A stretch of 64,000 nt of DNA from Actinoplanes flavus (lineage in GTDB: Bacteria; Actinomycetota; Actinomycetes; Mycobacteriales; Micromonosporaceae). The position numbers and the translations under genes were made by a program. Below, in pieces: positions 31,355 through 39,773 of this stretch (its first letter is position 1; every line of letters begins with the position of its first letter). A model generated the notes under the pieces. It was not told where the DNA came from. It saw only the letters and a program-made list of their open reading frames with translations, and searched no databases. Location: NCBI RefSeq assembly GCF_017592555.1, contig NZ_JAGFNS010000017.1, positions 151,472-215,471 on the forward strand, written 5' to 3'.

Positions 31355-32880
31355 CGCCGGCGGACCGCGACGACGGCGATGTCGTCCGCCTGCTCCCTGG
31401 CTCCGGTGAGCTGGGTGAGCAGGCGGCGGCAGAAGACGTCGAGGTCCGGTTCGACCTCGGCGGCGGAGGCGGCCAGCGCCCGCAGGCCCTCGTCGATGTC
31501 GGCGTCCCGACGTTCGATCAGGCCGTCGGTGTAGAGCACCAGCGTGCCGCCCGGGGGCAGGGTCAGTTCCAGCTCGTCGCGGCGGGGCGCCTGGATGCCG
31601 AGCAGCGGCCCGCGCGGCTGGAGGAACTCGACCCGGCCGTCGACGTGCAGCAGCGGCGGCAGGTGCCCGGCGCCGGCCATCCGGATCCGGCCGGTCTCCG
31701 GTTCCAGGGTGAGCAGGCAGAGGGTGGCCGAGTCGGCCGGCAGCACGGTGCGCATGAACTGGTTGACCAGCTCCAGCACCGCCCCGGGGGAGTGCCCTTC
31801 GACGGCGTACGCCCGGACGGCGTGCCGGATCTCGGCCATCACCGTGGCGGCGTGCAGCGAGTGCCCGGCCACGTCACCGATCGCCACCAGCAGCCGGTCG
31901 TTCAGCACGGTCAGTTCGTAGAAGTCGCCGCCCACCTCGGTCTGCGCGCCGGCCGGCTCGTAGAGGACGCCCAGGTCCAGGCCGGGCACCTCGGGCAGGC
32001 GCGCCTGCAGGAGGCTGCGCTGGAGGGTGACCGCGATCCGGTGCTCCTCGTCGAAGGAGCGCTGCGCCTCGACGGCGGCCGCGACCGCCTGGGAGAGCTG
32101 GCGGAGGACCGGTGAGCCGGCGGTCTGCGAGCTTCCCGGCGCGGCGACGTAGACCGGCGGCCGGTCGATGCGCAGCCGGGCGGCGGCCACCGTGACCGTC
32201 TCACCGGGCGGCCACTCGGCCACGTTCCAGTCGGCCGGGCTGTCGGTGCGCAGCAGCGATCCGACGGCGACGCGGTGGCCGGGGACGGCCCATCGGCGTA
32301 CCGATGCAGGTTTGCCGACCGCGGCCAGGCTCTCGCCCTCGGAGGTCTCCGCCACCACCACGACCGGACCGCCGAAGATGTCGCAGGCGCCCTCGGCGGC
32401 GGCGGCCAGCAGGGCGGGCAGGGTGGGCGCCGAGTTGATCGCCAGGGTGGTCTCGGCGAGGCGGAGCGACCGTTCGGCGAGCAGTTCGGCACGCTGCCGG
32501 GCGCTGTAGTAGCGGAGCACGGCGTGCGCGGTGGCGATCAGCTCGTCCGGCTCGATCGGCTCGACCAGGTAGGCGTCCGCGCCCCGGTTCAGTCCCTGGG
32601 TCCGGTCGTTGACGTCGACGGCGTGCGCGGACACGTGGATCACCGGCAGTACGCCGTACCGTTGATCGGTCTTGATTTGCTCGCAGACGTCGAAGCCGCT
32701 CATGTCCGGCAGTTTCACGTCCAGGACGACCAGGTTGACCTCGACCTCGAGCAGGCGGGTCAGGGCCTCGCCACCGGTCTCCGCCTCGAGCACCGTGAAA
32801 CCGGCCCGGGTGAGCCAGCTGACCAGCAGGTAGCGCTTGGTCGCACTGTCGTCGACGACGAGAACCGTGGCGGCGATCAT
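31351..32880 (-). CDS. Response regulator with PP2C (SpoIIE-type) phosphatase output
   Basis: 509 residues. N-terminal REC (4-122: VLVVDDSATKR, phospho-Asp in VVLDVKLPDMSG, Lys-less region AYLVEPIEP where the usual Lys is replaced by Val-Glu). A GAF-like middle (about 140-285), then PP2C (about 300-505: EVGGDFYELT, AIGDVAGHSLHAA, LYTDGLIERR, DDIAVVAV). It is probably the output of the histidine kinase encoded upstream with a 4-bp overlap, and dephosphorylates STAS proteins of the same operon. The conserved REC lysine appears to be missing. Confidence 0.9.
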   Translation of the reverse strand: MIAATVLVVDDSATKRYLLVSWLTRAGFTVLEAETGGEALTRLLEVEVNLVVLDVKLPDMSGFDVCEQIKTDQRYGVLPVIHVSAHAVDVNDRTQGLNRGADAYLVEPIEPDELIATAHAVLRYYSARQRAELLAERSLRLAETTLAINSAPTLPALLAAAAEGACDIFGGPVVVVAETSEGESLAAVGKPASVRRWAVPGHRVAVGSLLRTDSPADWNVAEWPPGETVTVAAARLRIDRPPVYVAAPGSSQTAGSPVLRQLSQAVAAAVEAQRSFDEEHRIAVTLQRSLLQARLPEVPGLDLGVLYEPAGAQTEVGGDFYELTVLNDRLLVAIGDVAGHSLHAATVMAEIRHAVRAYAVEGHSPGAVLELVNQFMRTVLPADSATLCLLTLEPETGRIRMAGAGHLPPLLHVDGRVEFLQPRGPLLGIQAPRRDELELTLPPGGTLVLYTDGLIERRDADIDEGLRALAASAAEVEPDLDVFCRRLLTQLTGAREQADDIAVVAVRRR

Positions 32881-34220
32881 GACGTGACCGGCAACCGGAG
32901 GGTGAACACGCTGCCCGTACCGGGGGTGGAGTCGACCCGCAGGCCGCCGCCGAGGATGCCGGCCAGCCGCCGCGCGTAGGGCAGGCCGAGGCCGGTGCCC
33001 TTGCCGCTCACCGGTTTGCTGCCGGGCACCTGGTAGAACTCCTCGAAGATGCGTTCGTGCAGCTCAGGCGGGATGCCGGCGCCGGTGTCGGCGACGATGA
33101 ACTCGATGTCCGAGCCGGCCGGGGCGGCGCTGAGCCGCACCGATCCGGACGCGGTGAACTTGAGCGCGTTGGTGAGCAGGTTGCGCAGCACCTGGGCGAG
33201 CAGCACCTCGTCCGAGCGCAGCGCCGGCACGGCCGGCTCCTCGATCACGAAGTCCACCTCGGGCCGGGTGGCGAGTGGCCGCAACGTGCCGCGCAGCTGT
33301 CCGAACATCGCCCGGAGATCCACCTCGGACCAGTGCGGCTCGATCCGGCCGGCCTCCGCCTTCGCCAGGTCGAGCAGGCCGTTGACCAGGGTCAGCAGAT
33401 CGCTGGCCGAGGTACGGATCAGGTCCACCTGGCGGTGCTGTTCCACGGTGAGCTCGTCCGAGCCGGAGTCGGTGAGCAGCCGGCCCAGCCCGATGATCGC
33501 GGTGACCGGGGCGCGCAGTTCGTGGCTCACGTTGGCCAGGAAGCGGCTCTTGGCCTCGCTGGCGGCCCGCAGTTGCGCCGACTTCTCGTCGAGTTCGGCG
33601 TAGAGGGCGACGACCCCGCGGTTGGTCTCCTCCAGCTCCTGGGAGAGCTGGTTGTAGAGGGCCATCACGCCGCGGTTGGTCTCCTCCAGCTCGGCGTTGA
33701 GCCGGGCCAGGTCGTCCCGTTGCGCACGCACCTCGTCAAGGGCGGCGATGAGCTGCTGATTCTGGACGGCCAGCTCATCCAGGGGAGTGCCGGGAACGTG
33801 CTCGGACAGCCCGGCGCGTATCTCGCTCATACGCTCGGGCGTCAGCAGGGGAGCGCCCGGCGGCAGCCGCCGGGACATCCGGATGACCGTCCTGCTCTCA
33901 CCCTCGTCCACCTCCATCGTGTCGACCAGCCGGCCGACCTGCCGCAACTGTCCGGTGATCCGGGCCGCCGCACCGGCGTCCGGATGTGCCATCGTCACCA
34001 GCAGCGAAGGTACCCCGATCGCCGGAACGGTGAACGCCACCTCGGCGTTCAGGCCCGCGGCGAGCAGAACCCGGGCGACCTCACTGAGCGCGGTGGCCAT
34101 CCGGGTCTGGTCCTGGGATTCCAGCCCCACCATCCGGGCCACCTCCCGGCCCAGTTGCCGTACCACGAAGATGTCCTGCTCGACCCGCAGGCGCATGCGC
34201 ATCAGCGGTTCGGCGGTCAT
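32877..34220 (-). CDS. Histidine kinase with RsbT-like N-terminus
   Basis: 447 residues, soluble. Residues 8-115 resemble an RsbT-type ATPase fold (VVRQLGREVARMVGLE) but its ATP motifs look weak. A coiled coil with a repeated ELEETNRGV(M/V)ALY unit follows (about 170-215). HisKA has NVSHELRAPVTAI, and the HATPase has NALKFTASG, DTGAGIPPE and GKGTGLGLPYA. It overlaps genes on both sides by 4 bp, so it belongs to the stressosome-type operon, probably feeding the REC-PP2C protein. Confidence 0.9.
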   Translation of the reverse strand: MTAEPLMRMRLRVEQDIFVVRQLGREVARMVGLESQDQTRMATALSEVARVLLAAGLNAEVAFTVPAIGVPSLLVTMAHPDAGAAARITGQLRQVGRLVDTMEVDEGESRTVIRMSRRLPPGAPLLTPERMSEIRAGLSEHVPGTPLDELAVQNQQLIAALDEVRAQRDDLARLNAELEETNRGVMALYNQLSQELEETNRGVVALYAELDEKSAQLRAASEAKSRFLANVSHELRAPVTAIIGLGRLLTDSGSDELTVEQHRQVDLIRTSASDLLTLVNGLLDLAKAEAGRIEPHWSEVDLRAMFGQLRGTLRPLATRPEVDFVIEEPAVPALRSDEVLLAQVLRNLLTNALKFTASGSVRLSAAPAGSDIEFIVADTGAGIPPELHERIFEEFYQVPGSKPVSGKGTGLGLPYARRLAGILGGGLRVDSTPGTGSVFTLRLPVTS

Positions 34221-35248
34221 GAGAGTCGCGCCACCAGTACACCGGCATCGTCCCGCCTGATCCCGGCGTCCCGCAACACGGTCGCCGCGATCACCTCGGG
34301 GGCGTGGGTCAGCAGGCCCGGGTAGTCGGCCGCGTTCCAGCGGTCGACCACGCCGTCGGTGTGCATCAGCACGACCGCGCCGGGGGCGAACGGGTAGTCG
34401 TACTCCCGCACCTGGCGGCGCTGATGCCCGGCGATGCCCGGCATCGAGACCATGCCGCGCCGGCCGCCGTCCGGCGCCAGCACGGTGCCGGAGATGTTGC
34501 CGAGGCCCGCGTAGCGGACCACCCCGGCCGACAGGTCCGGCTCGGCGACGGCGAGCGCGGCGCCGCGGGTGTGCCCGAGGGTACGGTGCAGCGCCTCCAC
34601 CACCTGGGCGGGCGGCACGGCCGGCGCCTTCCGGAAGGCCCGGATCGCCTCGTGCGTGGCGGCCGCGGCCAGGCCGCCGTGGCCGAGCCCGTCACAGAGC
34701 AGCAGTTGCCGGCGGCCGTCGATCTCGCGGATCGCGTACCCGTCCCCGCTGACCGTCTCGCCGGTGAGCGGCCGGGTCAGTCCCGCCGCCCAGTTCGGCT
34801 CCGGGAGCCCGTCCGGCCACACCTGGACGGCCAGCACCGTCCCCCGGCCGGGCACCGAGTGCAGGTCCCACCGGCTGGCCTGGCGTGAGATCGCACCGAG
34901 CCCGATCCCCAGGGTCCCGGCCGTGGAGTGCCCGTCGCCGATCGCCCGCCGCACGTCGCTCATGCCGGGGCCGCTGTCGATCACGATCAGCTCGACGCCG
35001 GCATGTTCCGCGGTCCGCACCGTACGCACCAGGACGGCGCCCTGGTCGGCGTGCTTGACCAGGTTGCCGGCCGCCTCGGCGGCGACGATGGCGAGGTCCG
35101 CGACACGGTTCTCCGGCATGTCCAGGCTGGCGGCGAGACGCTCCGCGGCCCGGCGTACGGCCGAGGCGGTCCCGGATTCCTCCACCCGGAACCAGACCCC
35201 CTCGTCCAGGAGCCCTTCGGGTACGGACGCCACCGTGCCTCCGCTCAT
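34217..35248 (-). CDS. HATPase - PP2C phosphatase (RsbT/RsbX-like fusion)
   Basis: 343 residues. N-terminal RsbW/T-like ATP-binding domain (about 15-130: IVAAEAAGNLVKHA, DSGPGMSDV, TLGIGLGAISR), then a compact PP2C domain like RsbX (about 140-340: LLCDGLGHGGLAAAAT, VLMHTDGVVDRW). RsbX-type phosphatases reset the stressosome by dephosphorylating RsbR and RsbS. ATG at 35248 overlaps the rsbT stop (ATGA). Confidence 0.88.
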   Translation of the reverse strand: MSGGTVASVPEGLLDEGVWFRVEESGTASAVRRAAERLAASLDMPENRVADLAIVAAEAAGNLVKHADQGAVLVRTVRTAEHAGVELIVIDSGPGMSDVRRAIGDGHSTAGTLGIGLGAISRQASRWDLHSVPGRGTVLAVQVWPDGLPEPNWAAGLTRPLTGETVSGDGYAIREIDGRRQLLLCDGLGHGGLAAAATHEAIRAFRKAPAVPPAQVVEALHRTLGHTRGAALAVAEPDLSAGVVRYAGLGNISGTVLAPDGGRRGMVSMPGIAGHQRRQVREYDYPFAPGAVVLMHTDGVVDRWNAADYPGLLTHAPEVIAATVLRDAGIRRDDAGVLVARLS

Positions 35249-35649
35249 CGGCACCACTTGACGACCGTGATGGTCGTTCCCTTGCCCGGCTCGGTCTCGA
35301 TCTCGAACTCGTCGACCAGCCGGCGGGCGCCGCTGAGCCCCAGACCGAGGCCGCCACCGGTCGTGTACCCGTCGGTGAGCGCCAGATCCAGGTCGGCGAT
35401 GCCGGGCCCCTGGTCGGCGAAGACGATCCTGATCCCGGCTCGCCGGTCGTTGTGCACCCGGCTCACCTCGGCCTCACCACCACCACCGTAGACCAGGGTG
35501 TTGCGGGCCAGCTCACTCGCGGCCGTGACCAGCTTGGTCTGGTCCACCAGCGACAGCTTCACCGCCACCGCGACGGTACGCACCAGCTGCCGTACCCGGA
35601 CCACGTCCTGGTCGGTGACGACCGGTAGGCGCTGGACGTCGTCGTTCAC
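35245..35649 (-). CDS. rsbT: RsbT-type switch kinase (anti-sigma regulatory factor)
   Basis: 134 residues, single HATPase domain. N box in TAASELARNTLVYGGG, G1 in DQGPGIADLDLAL, G2 in GGLGLGLSGARRLVDEF. RsbT phosphorylates RsbS and RsbR, leaves the stressosome and activates a downstream phosphatase. It overlaps rsbS by 4 bp and the fusion phosphatase by 4 bp. Confidence 0.92.
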   Translation of the reverse strand: MNDDVQRLPVVTDQDVVRVRQLVRTVAVAVKLSLVDQTKLVTAASELARNTLVYGGGGEAEVSRVHNDRRAGIRIVFADQGPGIADLDLALTDGYTTGGGLGLGLSGARRLVDEFEIETEPGKGTTITVVKWCR

Positions 35650-36059
35650 GGTGTGGTTTCCGCAACCTGATCCGTGTCGTCCTCGTAGCCGAGCAGGTCG
35701 ATGTCCTCGTCCTGGCGGGCCAGCATGGCGATGCCCAGATCGACGTTGAGGGCGGTCCGGATGCCGGGCAGGGACAGCCCCAGCTCGACGAGGGTGATCG
35801 CCACCGCCGGGCGCATCCCGACCACGACGGTCTCGGCGTCCAGCACCCGGGAGACGGAGGCGATGGTGGCCAGCGTGCGCCCGACGAACGAGTCCACGAT
35901 GTCGAGCGCGCTGATGTCGATGATCACGCCGCGGACGCCGGTCGCCACGATCCGCTCGGCCAGGTCCTCCTGGAGTTGCAGGGCGACCTGGTCCTCCATG
36001 TCGATCTGGATGGAGACCAGGAGGATCTCACCGATCTTCAGAACCGGCACGCGCTCCAT
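35646..36059 (-). CDS. rsbS: RsbS-type stressosome STAS protein
   Basis: 137 residues, STAS domain only. The phosphorylation site region is DISALDIVDSFVGR, with the serine equivalent to the RsbS target. The C-terminal 20 residues are acidic. It sits between rsbR and rsbT in the canonical order. RsbS with RsbR builds the scaffold that holds RsbT. Confidence 0.92.
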   Translation of the reverse strand: MERVPVLKIGEILLVSIQIDMEDQVALQLQEDLAERIVATGVRGVIIDISALDIVDSFVGRTLATIASVSRVLDAETVVVGMRPAVAITLVELGLSLPGIRTALNVDLGIAMLARQDEDIDLLGYEDDTDQVAETTP

Positions 36060-36060
36060 G

Positions 36061-36900
36061 TCAGCGCACCGGCCGTTTCCCGGTCTTGCCGAGGACGTAG
36101 CGCAGCGCGTCGGCCAGCGAGGCCTTGGTCGCGATGTCGCCGAACTCGATGCCGAGCGCCACGATGGTCTGCGCGATCTGCGGCCGGATGCCGGAGATGA
36201 TGCAGTCGGCGCCCATCAGGCGGGCGGCCACCACGGTCTTGAGGATGTGCTGGGCGACCTGGGTGTCGACGGCCGGCACTCCGGTGATGTCGATGATCGC
36301 GTACGGCGAGCCGGTGTCCACCAGCGTCTGCAGCAGCCGCTCCATCACCACCTGGGCGCGGGCCGAGTCGAGGGTGCCGACCAGCGGGACGGCCACCACG
36401 CCCTCCCACAGCTTCACCACCGGGGTGGACAGCTCCAGCAGCTGTTCAGCCTGGTCGGAGATGAGCGCCTCGCGGACCCGTACGTAGCTGTCGAAGGTGA
36501 ACAGCGCCGCCCGGTCCACGAAGGCGGAGAACGCCACGTAGTCCCGCAGGGTGGCCGCGTCGTCGGCGTCGCCGAGGACCTGGAGCGTCGCCTCCTTGAG
36601 CGCGAAGACGCTGATCGCCGTCTCGGTGGCGCTGAAGCCCTGCCGGGCCCGGTTGCTGGACAGCTCGCTGAGCTGGGCACGCAACTCGGCGGCGGCCTCG
36701 TCGTTCACGTCGGCGGCGCCGGCGGCGAGCGCCTGCTGGAAGGCGGTCCGCAGGTCGCGGGTCTGCCGCAGCAGCTCGGCGCCGCTCAGCCGGCCGCGCA
36801 GGCCGGCGCCGGCCAGCTCACTCCAGCGGGCGGCGAGCGACTCCGCATTACTTTCCAGCAGTACGGCGAAGCGGCTCGCCTCGTCCGGACTCAGCGGCAT
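36061..36900 (-). CDS. rsbR: RsbR-type stressosome sensor with C-terminal STAS domain
   Basis: 279 residues. Residues 1-155 are an all-helical RsbRD-like N-terminal domain (not a globin or PAS type that I can see), and residues 160-275 are a STAS domain with the threonine-bearing site GVPAVDTQVAQHIL. The N-terminal domain is the presumed sensory part. It starts the operon; its stop lies 1 nt before the rsbS start. Confidence 0.88.
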   Translation of the reverse strand: MPLSPDEASRFAVLLESNAESLAARWSELAGAGLRGRLSGAELLRQTRDLRTAFQQALAAGAADVNDEAAAELRAQLSELSSNRARQGFSATETAISVFALKEATLQVLGDADDAATLRDYVAFSAFVDRAALFTFDSYVRVREALISDQAEQLLELSTPVVKLWEGVVAVPLVGTLDSARAQVVMERLLQTLVDTGSPYAIIDITGVPAVDTQVAQHILKTVVAARLMGADCIISGIRPQIAQTIVALGIEFGDIATKASLADALRYVLGKTGKRPVR

Positions 36901-37065
36901 CGCTGTCTCCCTACCACACGATCTGAGCGCAACGGCCGGACTTTACCATCAGCGTGTCCGTTAGTTGCTGTAAGCCAAGTAACGGACCGGGGTCGAAAGG
37001 GCCGTCCTGTTCTGCGCGCCTCGGGGCACCTGGAGTACCGTTCAGCAATAACTGGAGGTCGGCGA

Positions 37066-37419
37066 ATGTCCTTGACGGTACAAACAGAACAGCGCGGCGA
37101 CATGGTGGTCGTGTCGGTCGCTGGTGAGCTCGACATGGCGACCGCCCCCCAGCTGCAGGATCAGATCAGTGATCTGCTGGAGAAGGGCCGGACCCGCCTG
37201 GTCTTCGACCTCGCCGAGGTGTCCTTCTGCGACTCCACCGGGCTGTCGGTCTTCGTCCGTGCCAAGAACAGCACCGACGACGCCGGCGGGACGGTCCGGC
37301 TGGCCGCGCCGCAGCGCGGGGTGCTGCGCATCCTCGAGGTGAGCGGGCTGGTCGAGGTGCTGCACACCTATCCGACGGTGGACCAGGCGGTCGCCGCCGA
37401 GGAGCCAGCGCTCGACTGA
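37066..37419 (+). CDS. STAS-domain anti-sigma factor antagonist
   Basis: 117 residues. Site VSFCDSTGLSVFV carries the phosphorylatable serine in the RsbV/SpoIIAA pattern. ATG at 37066 with GGAGG upstream. It is divergent from the stressosome operon across about 165 bp, and is a likely substrate of its PP2C phosphatases. Confidence 0.9.
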   Translation: MSLTVQTEQRGDMVVVSVAGELDMATAPQLQDQISDLLEKGRTRLVFDLAEVSFCDSTGLSVFVRAKNSTDDAGGTVRLAAPQRGVLRILEVSGLVEVLHTYPTVDQAVAAEEPALD

Positions 37420-37421
37420 TT

Positions 37422-37453
37422 CACCGGTCGGCGTAGTTTGTCGCCGACCGGTG
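37422..37453 (+). terminator. Hairpin after the STAS gene
   Basis: 12-bp stem (caccggtcggcg at 37422-37433 with cgccgaccggtg at 37442-37453) and an 8-nt loop. It starts 2 nt after the stop codon. There is no clear T-run. Confidence 0.65.
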
Positions 37454-37499
37454 ACGGGCACCCCGTCGCCGGATGGAAACCGGCCCCCCAGGAGTGCCC

Positions 37500-37955
37500 G
37501 TGAAATTGTTCCAAGGTTTCAAAGACTTCATCATGCGCGGCAACGTCGTCGACCTGGCGGTCGGCGTCGTCATCGGCGCCGCCTTCACCGCTGTGGTCAG
37601 CAGCTTCACCAAGTCGTTCCTGGAGCCGCTCATCAAGTGGGTCTCCGGCGGCAAGGGCGAGCTGGCGGGGTCGGTCTCCCCCGCCGACGGCGTCGAGTTC
37701 ACCTACGCGGAGTTCCTGAACACCCTCATCACCTTCCTGCTGACCGCCGCAGTTCTCTACTTCCTCGTGGTCATGCCGCTGAACAGGCTGGCCGAGCGCC
37801 GCCGCCGGGGCGAGGAGCCCCCGCCGAAGGCCCCCAGCGAGGAGGTCAAGCTGCTCACCGAGATCCGCGACGCGCTGCTGCGCGGCCAGGGCCACCAGGT
37901 GGCCAACAGCGCCCTGGACGAGGTGCTGAGCCGCCGCCCGGAACCGCCGCGCTGA
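37500..37955 (+). CDS. mscL: Large-conductance mechanosensitive channel
   Basis: 151 residues. FKDFIMRGNVVDLAVGVVIG is the conserved first helix of MscL, and the second membrane segment is LITFLLTAAVLYFLVVM. The cytoplasmic C-terminus has the usual EIRDALLR bundle. It opens under membrane tension to release solutes. GTG at 37500 sits 5 nt after GGAG. Confidence 0.95.
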   Translation: MKLFQGFKDFIMRGNVVDLAVGVVIGAAFTAVVSSFTKSFLEPLIKWVSGGKGELAGSVSPADGVEFTYAEFLNTLITFLLTAAVLYFLVVMPLNRLAERRRRGEEPPPKAPSEEVKLLTEIRDALLRGQGHQVANSALDEVLSRRPEPPR

Positions 37956-37980
37956 CCCCCCGGGGAAAAAGATCCGCCCT

Positions 37981-38019
37981 CCCGGCACTGTTCGAACAAA
38001 TGTTCGATACAGTGCCGGG
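37981..38019 (+). promoter_or_regulatory. LexA (SOS) box within an extended palindrome, directly before the start codon
   Basis: TCGAAC-AAAT-GTTCGA at 37992-38007 is a perfect match to the actinobacterial LexA box (TCGAAC-N4-GTTCGA). Outer arms cccggcactgt (37981-37991) and acagtgccggg (38009-38019) extend the dyad to about 39 bp with one extra T. A possible -10 (GATACA, 38006-38011) would put the transcript start next to the ATG at 38020, giving a leaderless message. LexA bound here would cover the promoter. Confidence 0.82.
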
Positions 38020-38253
38020 ATGGAGCAGCGTAAGCACTGGTGGAACGGCAAGTGGGGCCGGATAGCCCGCAAGGACGTCTACTTACGGACCAACGGCGAT
38101 CAGTGGTATGTCGAACAGCGCGCCGGCGGTTCCGAGGGCACCTCGCACTTCTTCGAGTACGACAGTGAGGACGCGGCCCTCGACATGGTCCGCGCTCTGC
38201 TGACCGGCCCCGACGAGTGGCGTGAGCTGTCGGTCCGCCCGTCGGCCCGCTGA
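38020..38253 (+). CDS. Small SOS-controlled protein of unknown function
   Basis: 77 residues, basic and aromatic N-terminus (MEQRKHWWNGKWGRIARKDV) then a mixed region rich in acidic residues (FFEYDSEDAALDMVRALL). No signal peptide or membrane segment. No ribosome site lies before the ATG except inside the palindrome, consistent with leaderless translation. The SOS box suggests a role in DNA damage response. I do not recognise the family. The stop abuts the stop of the convergent zinc-finger protein gene. Confidence 0.8.
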   Translation: MEQRKHWWNGKWGRIARKDVYLRTNGDQWYVEQRAGGSEGTSHFFEYDSEDAALDMVRALLTGPDEWRELSVRPSAR

Positions 38254-39024
38254 TCAGGCCGCCCGATGGTCGTCCCGGTGGTGTGCGGTGAGCGGTCCCC
38301 GCGGCGACGGCAGCAACCGCAGCCCCGGCCGGGGCGCGTCCTCCTCGCCCACGCTGTCGAAGCGCGCCCGCCAGCCCGAGCCGACTCGCGCCCCGGGCGG
38401 CTGACCAGCGCCGCCCACACCTCGCGACAACGCCACCACCAGCAGATATCCGGCGATCACGAAACCGTGGCCGACGAGCCGGGCGATGTCCACCCGCCCG
38501 CCGGTGAGGTCGTTGACCGAGAGCAGCAGCAGCATCGCGACGAAGGCGGTCAGCATCGGCACCAGACCGGTCGGCCGGGTCCGCCGCAGGGCGATGAAGA
38601 GGTAACCGGCGCCCACCGCGACGTTCCACGCCGCCGACTCGTGCCAGAGATGGCCGGGCGTCGCGCTCAGGCCGGTGTGCGCGTGCGCCGCGCTCGCGCC
38701 GCCGCCGACCTGGGTCAGCCCCAGGATCAGTTGCACCGTGCCGACCAGCGCCAGGGCGAGATGGAGCAGCGCCGCCACCGGCAGCCGCCGGCGCCGTGAC
38801 GGGGCGGCCGGCTGCGGCAGCGCGGCCAGGATCGCGGCGCTGAGGTCGGGCACCGGGGGCACCGGGGCGGTCCGGGTCAGCCGGTTGACCACCGCGGCCC
38901 GGTCCAGCCAGTCCCGGCAGCCGTCGCACCCGGCCAGGTGCTCGTCGACCAACGGGCGCAGCGCCGGGTCGTCCTCACCGTCCAGCTGCGCGGAGAGCAT
39001 CTCGCGCCACCGCTCACATGCCAT
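38254..39024 (-). CDS. Zinc-finger (zf-HC2) anti-sigma-like membrane protein
   Basis: 256 residues. The N-terminus (MACERWREMLSAQLDGE, then HLAGCDGCRDWL) is the ZAS/zf-HC2 pattern H-x3-C-x2-C of anti-sigma factors. Four to five hydrophobic helices follow between residues 80 and 205. The C-terminal tail is polar. No sigma gene is adjacent in the window; the partner may be elsewhere. Role as anti-sigma is inferred from the zinc motif. Confidence 0.8.
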   Translation of the reverse strand: MACERWREMLSAQLDGEDDPALRPLVDEHLAGCDGCRDWLDRAAVVNRLTRTAPVPPVPDLSAAILAALPQPAAPSRRRRLPVAALLHLALALVGTVQLILGLTQVGGGASAAHAHTGLSATPGHLWHESAAWNVAVGAGYLFIALRRTRPTGLVPMLTAFVAMLLLLSVNDLTGGRVDIARLVGHGFVIAGYLLVVALSRGVGGAGQPPGARVGSGWRARFDSVGEEDAPRPGLRLLPSPRGPLTAHHRDDHRAA

Positions 39025-39066
39025 GACCTGATAGTCGCCCCGATTCGCTGCGAAGTTCCCGTGGGA

Positions 39067-39669
39067 TCAGTGATGTTCCTGGCCGAGTAGGCGCCGCCGC
39101 TCCCGGAAGGCCCGCAGGTTGGCCGTGTTGCCGCAGGTGCTGACGTCGTGCCAGACACCGCTGTTGTTGCGCGAGGTGTCGAAGAAGGCGGCCCGGCACG
39201 CCGCGTTGTTGCAGAGCTTGAGCCGCGGCCACATCCCGGCCTGCTGGGCCAGCAGGGCCTCCGCCCACAGCGCCGACGCCAGCCAGCGGACGCCCCGGCC
39301 GGTCGGCACCACCCGCACCCAGCCGGTCCCGTCCGGCACCAGGCTGACCTGGACGTCGGCGGGTGGCAGCGCGCTGTCCGGCTCCGGGCTCGCCCCGGCC
39401 AGCACCACATGCTCGAAGGCGGTCCGCAGGCGGCGCAACGACCGCAGGTCGGCCGAGGAGAGCAGCAGCGTCGGCGCCGACAGGCCGGAGGCGTGCGACC
39501 AGATCGTGAGGGTGTCGGTCACCCACCACTGGGCGTCCTCGGTGGCGGCCAGCAGATCCTGGGCGTAGGACATCGCGGCCCGCGTGTTCAGCAGCTCCTG
39601 GACGAGCGCGAACCCGCCGGGCGCTTCGCGGACACCGTGCCGTGCGCTGGCCTTCCATGACATAGACAA
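39067..39669 (-). CDS. CGNR zinc-finger transcriptional regulator (ABATE domain)
   Basis: 200 residues. The N-terminal part corresponds to the ABATE stress-induced domain (FALVQELLNTRA). The C-terminal CGNR finger has cysteines in LCNNAACRAAFFD and a degenerate signature STCGNTANLRAFRERRR, where the usual CGNR reads CGNT. These proteins are thought to be DNA-binding regulators. Target unknown. Confidence 0.85.
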   Translation of the reverse strand: MSMSWKASARHGVREAPGGFALVQELLNTRAAMSYAQDLLAATEDAQWWVTDTLTIWSHASGLSAPTLLLSSADLRSLRRLRTAFEHVVLAGASPEPDSALPPADVQVSLVPDGTGWVRVVPTGRGVRWLASALWAEALLAQQAGMWPRLKLCNNAACRAAFFDTSRNNSGVWHDVSTCGNTANLRAFRERRRLLGQEHH

Positions 39670-39773
39670 AGGGTACTCGGCTCTTTTCTCACCTCACCCG
39701 TGCCGCCACCCGGGCGGGTGGACGGCAGCCGTTGACCGGTGGACGTACGTAAATGTGTCTCTAAACTGGTCCC

